Positions 30,677 through 33,700 of a stretch of DNA of 33,700 nucleotides are shown piece after piece. The notes below the pieces were generated by a model that worked only from the letters and a program-made list of their open reading frames with translations, ran no database searches and was not told where the DNA came from. Position 1 is the first letter of the stretch, and each line of letters opens with the position of its first letter. This stretch comes from a virus: positions 1 to 33,700 of IMG/VR virus record IMGVR_UViG_3300010158_000199, one strand, 5' to 3'. The translations under genes and the position numbers were made by a program.

Positions 30677-30976
30677 CTACTGAACAGGCTTTTTAGTTTG
30701 ACTAATAGCAACCTCTATGCTCCTTCCTAGTCTTTTCAGACTCTTTAGGTGGTCTATCTTTTGTGATGGATGGTTTCTCATTCGCTTACGCTCCTGAACT
30801 GTTGCTCCACCCCAGATGCCATACTGCTGGTTATCTTTGAGGGCAAGGTTCAAGCACGCCAAGACCATAGGGCAGGTAGCACATAGTGCCTTAGCCTCTC
30901 TAATCTTTTCTTGAACTTCCCCAAACTCGGGGAAGAACATTTCTGTCTTGTCAGTACAAGGTAAGACTTTACTCAT
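30677..30976 (-). CDS. whiB-like: WhiB-family iron-sulfur regulator (second copy)
   Basis: 99 residues from the ATG at 30976, which has AAAGGA eight bases upstream; the frame continues to 31048 but the extra part is a Thr/Lys repeat with no ribosome site. C7, C32, C35 and C41 and GIWGG (53-57) give the normal WhiB spacing (C-x2-C-x5-C), unlike the first copy at 12738. The basic tail (RKRMRNHPSQK) binds DNA in the family. It lies between a pyrimidine-dimer-glycosylase-family gene cluster and integrase, so it may be expressed in the lysogen while the first copy is lytic. Confidence 0.9.
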   Translation of the reverse strand: MSKVLPCTDKTEMFFPEFGEVQEKIREAKALCATCPMVLACLNLALKDNQQYGIWGGATVQERKRMRNHPSQKIDHLKSLKRLGRSIEVAISQTKKPVQ

Positions 30977-31122
30977 GGGAGTAATCCTTTTCTTTTTAGT
31001 AGTTGTCGTAGTTGTGGTTTCCAGAACCCATACCATCTGTTCTTCCATAGGGCTACATAAGCCCTGATGGGATAACGGAGCGGTTGGTATGGAGCACGAT
31101 GTCTTGCACTTTGTTTACTCAT
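30973..31122 (-). CDS. 49-residue basic Trp-rich protein
   Basis: Starts at ATG 31122 inside the end of the previous gene (AATGAGTAA) and ends in an ATGA overlap with whiB, so both edges support translation. The sequence is basic and aromatic (RHRAPYQPLRYPIRAYVALWKNRWYGFW). The frame is open further upstream, but that part is antisense-type overlap. No family recognised; small Arg/Trp-rich proteins often bind nucleic acid or membranes. Confidence 0.55.
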   Translation of the reverse strand: MSKQSARHRAPYQPLRYPIRAYVALWKNRWYGFWKPQLRQLLKRKGLLP

Positions 31123-31609
31123 TGGTGAACCAGATGTAAGCGTAACCATCAGGTGCTGTGCCAGTATCTTCTGCCCAACCGAACTGGCTGTACCAGTCAT
31201 AGTTCTTGGCTAGAAGTGCTGTGCGATGGCTAGAGGCGATTGCCTCAAACTTCGCATCATTTCGCATCCACTTAGGTTGAGGGGCTTTACTGGTCGTTTT
31301 ACCAGTTGCTACACCCCTAGCGTAGGTACTCATGACCTTGTCATAGATGGTGCTGTTGTAGCCACGCTTTTTCCATTCGATGACCATTGAGACCACATAC
31401 CAAAGTAGTTCGTGTTCTGCTCCAGCCCACATCTTGACTGCTGGGTGATTAGCCCAGCCCTTTGGCTTGCGGTGGTTGCCATCAGGGTCAAGTTCTAAGA
31501 GGGTCAGCATAATCTGCCAACCCTCCAGAGCCTGCTTGTTGAGACGCTTGTTGTCCAGTGTCTTGGCAACTTCGTCCCAGCCATTAGTTGTTGTTATGAA
31601 TGTCTGCAT
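31115..31609 (-). CDS. pyrimidine dimer DNA glycosylase-family protein
   Basis: 164 residues from ATG 31609 with AGGA upstream (GGAGGAACCAG). MQTFITTTNGWDEVAKTLDNKRLNKQALEGWQIMLTL ... WANHPAVKMWAGAEHELLWYVVSMVIEWKKRGY matches the actinobacterial branch of the Pyr_excise family that includes T4 endonuclease V. In T4 the nucleophile is Thr2 at the processed N-terminus; here residue 2 is Gln, so either chemistry differs or the branch has another role. A repair function against UV damage would suit a phage of sunlit water, but that is inference. Confidence 0.7.
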   Translation of the reverse strand: MQTFITTTNGWDEVAKTLDNKRLNKQALEGWQIMLTLLELDPDGNHRKPKGWANHPAVKMWAGAEHELLWYVVSMVIEWKKRGYNSTIYDKVMSTYARGVATGKTTSKAPQPKWMRNDAKFEAIASSHRTALLAKNYDWYSQFGWAEDTGTAPDGYAYIWFTNE

Positions 31610-31979
31610 CTGGTTCCTCCATAAGTACATCTAGTTGATGTTTGATGCTGTATGCAAATACAGTCAGAGCCAATCGACCCTCGAACTGCTGTAACTCTTC
31701 TTGCCTTGTAACTGTGTCCAATAAAGTGATAGCCCAATCTAACTGACTGTCCTGACCTCTTTGGTGCTCCTCCGAGAACTCGGATGGGCGTACAAGAACA
31801 TCACTGCCTGTTTGATTGACAGGCAGATGGTTCTGCATGTAACGGAGACTCATGGAGAATGCTTTGAGTGTCTGTTGTCCGTTGTAGTCCTTAGTCAGTT
31901 CATCACTGACCAGTCCGTTCAGCACTTCGTTTGCCTCTTTCAAAGCATGAACTTGCCCTTGTTTGTAATCGCTACTCAT
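31584..31979 (-). CDS. unknown helical protein of the leftward operon
   Basis: 131 residues, mostly helical, polar, with pairs of Gln/Glu-rich helices (ITLLDTVTRQEELQQFEGRLALTVFAYSIKHQL) and an acidic tail. GGAGG precedes ATG 31979, which overlaps the stop of the HTH gene upstream. Its end overlaps the glycosylase start by 26 bases. No motif recognised. Confidence 0.55.
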   Translation of the reverse strand: MSSDYKQGQVHALKEANEVLNGLVSDELTKDYNGQQTLKAFSMSLRYMQNHLPVNQTGSDVLVRPSEFSEEHQRGQDSQLDWAITLLDTVTRQEELQQFEGRLALTVFAYSIKHQLDVLMEEPDADIHNNN

Positions 31980-32202
31980 TTATTGCCTCCAAATACTCTG
32001 CGATTTCTCTGAATAGTTCAGCAGTGGAGACACCAAGTCCCACTGCAATAGCCTCCAGAATGGCACTGGACGGCTCTTTGTTGCCTCGTTCTATGTCCGA
32101 TAGATGTCCTATGGAGACATAAGGAGTCATCTTACGGAGCGGTAAGTTCTGCTCGTTTCGTAATCTCCTGATTGTGTCACCTACTGCGTATTTGAGTTCC
32201 AT
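31972..32202 (-). CDS. XRE-family HTH regulator, ClgR-like
   Basis: 76 residues. GDTIRRLRNEQNLPLRKMTPYVSIGHLSDIERGNKEPSSAILEAIAVGLGVSTAELF is a complete Cro/CI-type HTH and closely follows the actinobacterial ClgR pattern (x-YLSEIERGRKEPSS-x-LL). ClgR controls Clp protease genes in Actinobacteria. Here it may be the phage repressor or a mimic that retunes host proteolysis. The short length has no separate oligomerisation domain. Start overlaps the stop of the zinc gene upstream. Confidence 0.85.
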   Translation of the reverse strand: MELKYAVGDTIRRLRNEQNLPLRKMTPYVSIGHLSDIERGNKEPSSAILEAIAVGLGVSTAELFREIAEYLEAINE

Positions 32203-32411
32203 TAGTCTCTCCCTACATCAACATTGTTTTCAGCATCGCACTCTTCACAGTGCACGATTACTTCGTCACTACCTCGTGTGCCAACTGCATCTACACCATC
32301 GTTGTAGTGCTCACAGTCTCCACAATCGAATGAGACAGTCATTGCAACTTCGTCATCCCAAGGTGTGGCTGTTCGCCAGCCATCATAGCCTCCACCGATG
32401 TCATAACTCAT
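32202..32411 (-). CDS. acidic zinc ribbon protein
   Basis: 69 residues from ATG 32411 (TAATG overlap with the HTH gene upstream; GGAGTGGAAG precedes). Cysteine pairs CGDC and CEEC, about 25 residues apart, form a zinc ribbon; the rest is strongly acidic (DDEV, DGVD, DAENNVDVGRD). Unusual in being acidic, so it more likely binds protein than DNA. Confidence 0.6.
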   Translation of the reverse strand: MSYDIGGGYDGWRTATPWDDEVAMTVSFDCGDCEHYNDGVDAVGTRGSDEVIVHCEECDAENNVDVGRD

Positions 32412-32641
32412 TACTTCCACTCCTCACCGATGGCAGTCATCAGTTCGTTAGGGCTCACCTTTAGAGCCTTGCACAGTTCCGCCATCGTGCCTGATGGCAG
32501 TTGGCGTTCCAGATGGAAGTACCTGCTAAGGCTTGACTTCTGCATCCCAGTTGCGATTGCGAACTGGGTTAGTGACTTGTGTCCTAGTTTCTTGTAGCGT
32601 GCTACGAACCAGTCCCATGTGATTTGTTCTTGCTTACTCAT
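32411..32641 (-). CDS. Cro/CI-type HTH regulator
   Basis: 76 residues from ATG 32641, with GAGGATGACA upstream. SLTQFAIATGMQKSSLSRYFHLERQLPSGTMAELCKALKVSPNELM is a Cro/CI HTH with the typical second helix (ATGMQKSSLSRYF). It is one of two HTH regulators in this operon; either could be the immunity repressor. It overlaps genes on both sides. Confidence 0.8.
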   Translation of the reverse strand: MSKQEQITWDWFVARYKKLGHKSLTQFAIATGMQKSSLSRYFHLERQLPSGTMAELCKALKVSPNELMTAIGEEWK

Positions 32642-32951
32642 TGTCATCCTCCTCTAAGGATTTGTTAGTGTCTTTCCATGCTGTTAGGTCATCAAGTATT
32701 GCAAGGTTTTCCTGCACCCTTATCCATCGCAAAAACTCTGCTTGCTCGTCCTCTGACCAGCCCTCAAAGAACTTTTTGACGATGGCACTGTAACCATCCT
32801 GTTCGTCCCAGTAAAGGCTGATAAGGGCTGTACGCCACATCTGTGTTGATGCCTTGAACCCGAGGTTGATTGGTCGTTTCCACGCCAGCACTTCATCAGC
32901 CATAATGTAGGCGATGTCGATGTCTGGGTGCTCTTGTTCGTTGTTACTCAT
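32634..32951 (-). CDS. unknown acidic helical protein
   Basis: 105 residues from ATG 32951 with AAGGAG upstream; the frame remains open to 33023 without a good start. Trp-containing helices (ADEVLAWKRPINLGFKASTQMWRTALISLYW, EFLRWIRVQENLA) and an acidic end (EEDDNE). No family recognised. Confidence 0.6.
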   Translation of the reverse strand: MSNNEQEHPDIDIAYIMADEVLAWKRPINLGFKASTQMWRTALISLYWDEQDGYSAIVKKFFEGWSEDEQAEFLRWIRVQENLAILDDLTAWKDTNKSLEEDDNE

Positions 32952-33072
32952 TGTTGCTCCTTGTGTGTTGTTGTTCGTTTTGGTCTCCATAAGCCATGAG
33001 TTTTTGGTACCCACGACCCGCAAAAAACCCGATGATTAGTACCAGTAGTGTGAACCCGTTGATTACTACCAT
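32944..33072 (-). CDS. 42-residue single-pass membrane protein
   Basis: ATG 33072 overlaps the stop of the gene upstream (TAATG), and the stop at 32944 overlaps the next start by eight bases. Residues about 3-18 (VINGFTLLVLIIGFFAG) form one membrane helix, followed by a hydrophilic Gln/Asn/Arg tail. Small membrane proteins in lysogenic operons are often superinfection-exclusion factors; this is a guess. Confidence 0.55.
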   Translation of the reverse strand: MVVINGFTLLVLIIGFFAGRGYQKLMAYGDQNEQQHTRSNNE

Positions 33073-33251
33073 TAGTTATTACCTGCCCAACTCTTTATTT
33101 CAGCCATAAACTCTTCGTCATCACTTGTGCCACCAAGTAAATACACAGCAAGTTCTACTTGACCTCGTAGGTATTCAGCGTTGGTTGAGCCATTGTTGTA
33201 AAGATAAATGGCGTTCTTTATCCATTGTTTCAGCACTTTATTGCTTGTCAT
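33072..33251 (-). CDS. 59-residue helical protein, unknown
   Basis: Start ATG 33251, with TAGAGGAG just upstream and TAATG overlap with the preceding gene. Helical (VLKQWIKNAIYLYNN, GQVELAVYLLGG) with an acidic stretch (TSDDEEF). No motif recognised. Confidence 0.55.
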   Translation of the reverse strand: MTSNKVLKQWIKNAIYLYNNGSTNAEYLRGQVELAVYLLGGTSDDEEFMAEIKSWAGNN

Positions 33252-33385
33252 TAGTTCTCCTCTATTTGATGGCACTCGCACAGACAAGTCCATGACTTGT
33301 CGTACCAAGTGATTGTGTGCTTACACTTATCGTGAGTTTTGGTTCGGCAGAACCCCGAGATGTATCGGGGCTCCGCCTGCTCCAT
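33251..33385 (-). CDS. 44-residue cysteine-rich (zinc) protein
   Basis: Starts at ATG 33385 (or GTG 33391, which overlaps the upstream stop) and ends in TAATG with the next gene. Five cysteines and two histidines: FCRTKTHDKCKH near the front and WTCLCECH near the end, a probable zinc site. Aromatic and charged residues surround it. Unknown role. Confidence 0.55.
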   Translation of the reverse strand: MEQAEPRYISGFCRTKTHDKCKHTITWYDKSWTCLCECHQIEEN

Positions 33386-33390
33386 ACCCA

Positions 33391-33570
33391 CTACTCTGCC
33401 TCTAGTTCTTCATGCAGGTGGTCTACATCAGTAAGACCGATAGCCTCCAGTTCAGCCTCGAATGCCTCGCAAGCCTTGCCGATAGCCTTGTGGATTTTCT
33501 CCCACGCTTTGGCTGGGTCACTAGCGTTGATGGTGCCCCAGAAGTTGATTGGTACAGTGTACTTCTCCAT
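33391..33570 (-). CDS. 59-residue protein, unknown
   Basis: ATG 33570 has a strong ribosome site (AAGGAGG) and overlaps the stop of the partial gene upstream. Strand then helix pattern (KYTVPINFWGTINASDPAKAWEKIHKAIGKACEAFEAELEAIG) and an acidic end. The fold resembles small phage proteins that follow the same pattern, but no name is known to me. Confidence 0.6.
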   Translation of the reverse strand: MEKYTVPINFWGTINASDPAKAWEKIHKAIGKACEAFEAELEAIGLTDVDHLHEELEAE

Positions 33571-33700
33571 TAGTTCACCTCCTTAGTGATGTCGATGATG
33601 TCCATAACATCTTCAATAGTTGGTTCTCCAGAGTCAGTGATGTGCTCCAGAGCGTTGTTTTGTGAGTTTGACCAACCTTTCCTGTCAGTGACAAGAATGT
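33570..33700 (-). CDS. partial gene entering from the right edge
   Basis: The minus-strand frame is open from the window edge to TAA (33572-33570) and gives the last 42 or 43 residues, acidic and helical (EDVMDIIDITKEVN). TAATG overlap with the next gene shows it is a member of the same leftward operon, whose promoter must lie outside the window. Confidence 0.5.
   Translation of the reverse strand, partial: ILVTDRKGWSNSQNNALEHITDSGEPTIEDVMDIIDITKEVN

Noticed and set aside
32174-32464. Plus-strand frame rich in His, Leu and Ser
   Set aside because: It is antisense to two overlapping, motif-bearing genes (HTH and zinc ribbon); its composition is that of a shadow frame.

Overview
The window looks like the early/replication and accessory half of a temperate double-stranded DNA phage (or prophage) of an actinobacterium. 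Two WhiB-type iron-sulfur regulators point to an actinobacterial host, because that family is confined to Actinobacteria and their phages. A tyrosine integrase with two small HTH regulators points to lysogeny. Base composition is moderate (mid-40s % GC by eye), unlike high-GC Streptomyces or Mycobacterium phages; a low-to-mid-GC, possibly freshwater, actinobacterial host is my inference only. No tRNA, rRNA, CRISPR array or insertion sequence was found. No terminase, portal, capsid or tail gene can be recognised, so the head and tail genes are probably outside the window or too divergent to see.

Layout. (1) 1-16008, rightward: a partial gene, a small membrane protein, then replication and recombination. 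In order: winged-helix initiator with an iteron-like, AT-rich, possible origin inside it; DnaC-type helicase loader; SWIM zinc protein; DnaB-type helicase; CHC2/TOPRIM primase; SNF2-type ATPase; MerR-like regulator; zinc-containing ssDNA-binding candidate; strong terminator; family A DNA polymerase with proofreading domain; RecA; Hjc-like nuclease; WhiB; Cas4-like Fe-S nuclease; Nmad1/MazG-like protein; RuvC-like resolvase. (2) 16009-24931, rightward: a SpoVS homologue, then about 20 small, mostly unrecognised genes joined by TAATG-type overlaps. Several start MPAN, and some resemble domains of phage polyvalent proteins. (3) 23271-26891: nucleotidyltransferase-like, unknown, HAD-like and TGT/DpdA-like proteins in close succession. 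(4) 26928-29420: endonuclease VII-type HNH protein and a class II (B12-dependent) ribonucleotide reductase. (5) 29472-33700, leftward: one tightly overlapping operon of small genes, two HTH regulators, a pyrimidine-dimer-glycosylase-family protein, a second WhiB and finally the integrase. It converges on the reductase gene at a shared bidirectional terminator.

How the genes fit together: initiator, loader, helicase, primase, SSB candidate and PolA form a nearly self-sufficient replisome. RecA, Cas4-like, Hjc-like and RuvC-like proteins process recombination intermediates. The reductase supplies dNTPs. WhiB, SpoVS, MerR-like and XRE/ClgR-like proteins probably tune host and lysogeny programmes. 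The most striking whole-window signals are an apparent complete absence of several 4-bp palindromes (GATC, AGCT, GGCC and others) and a strong excess of TGGAG/CTCCA. The least explained region is the array of small coupled genes at 16.4-24.9 kb with the base-modification-like cluster after it.
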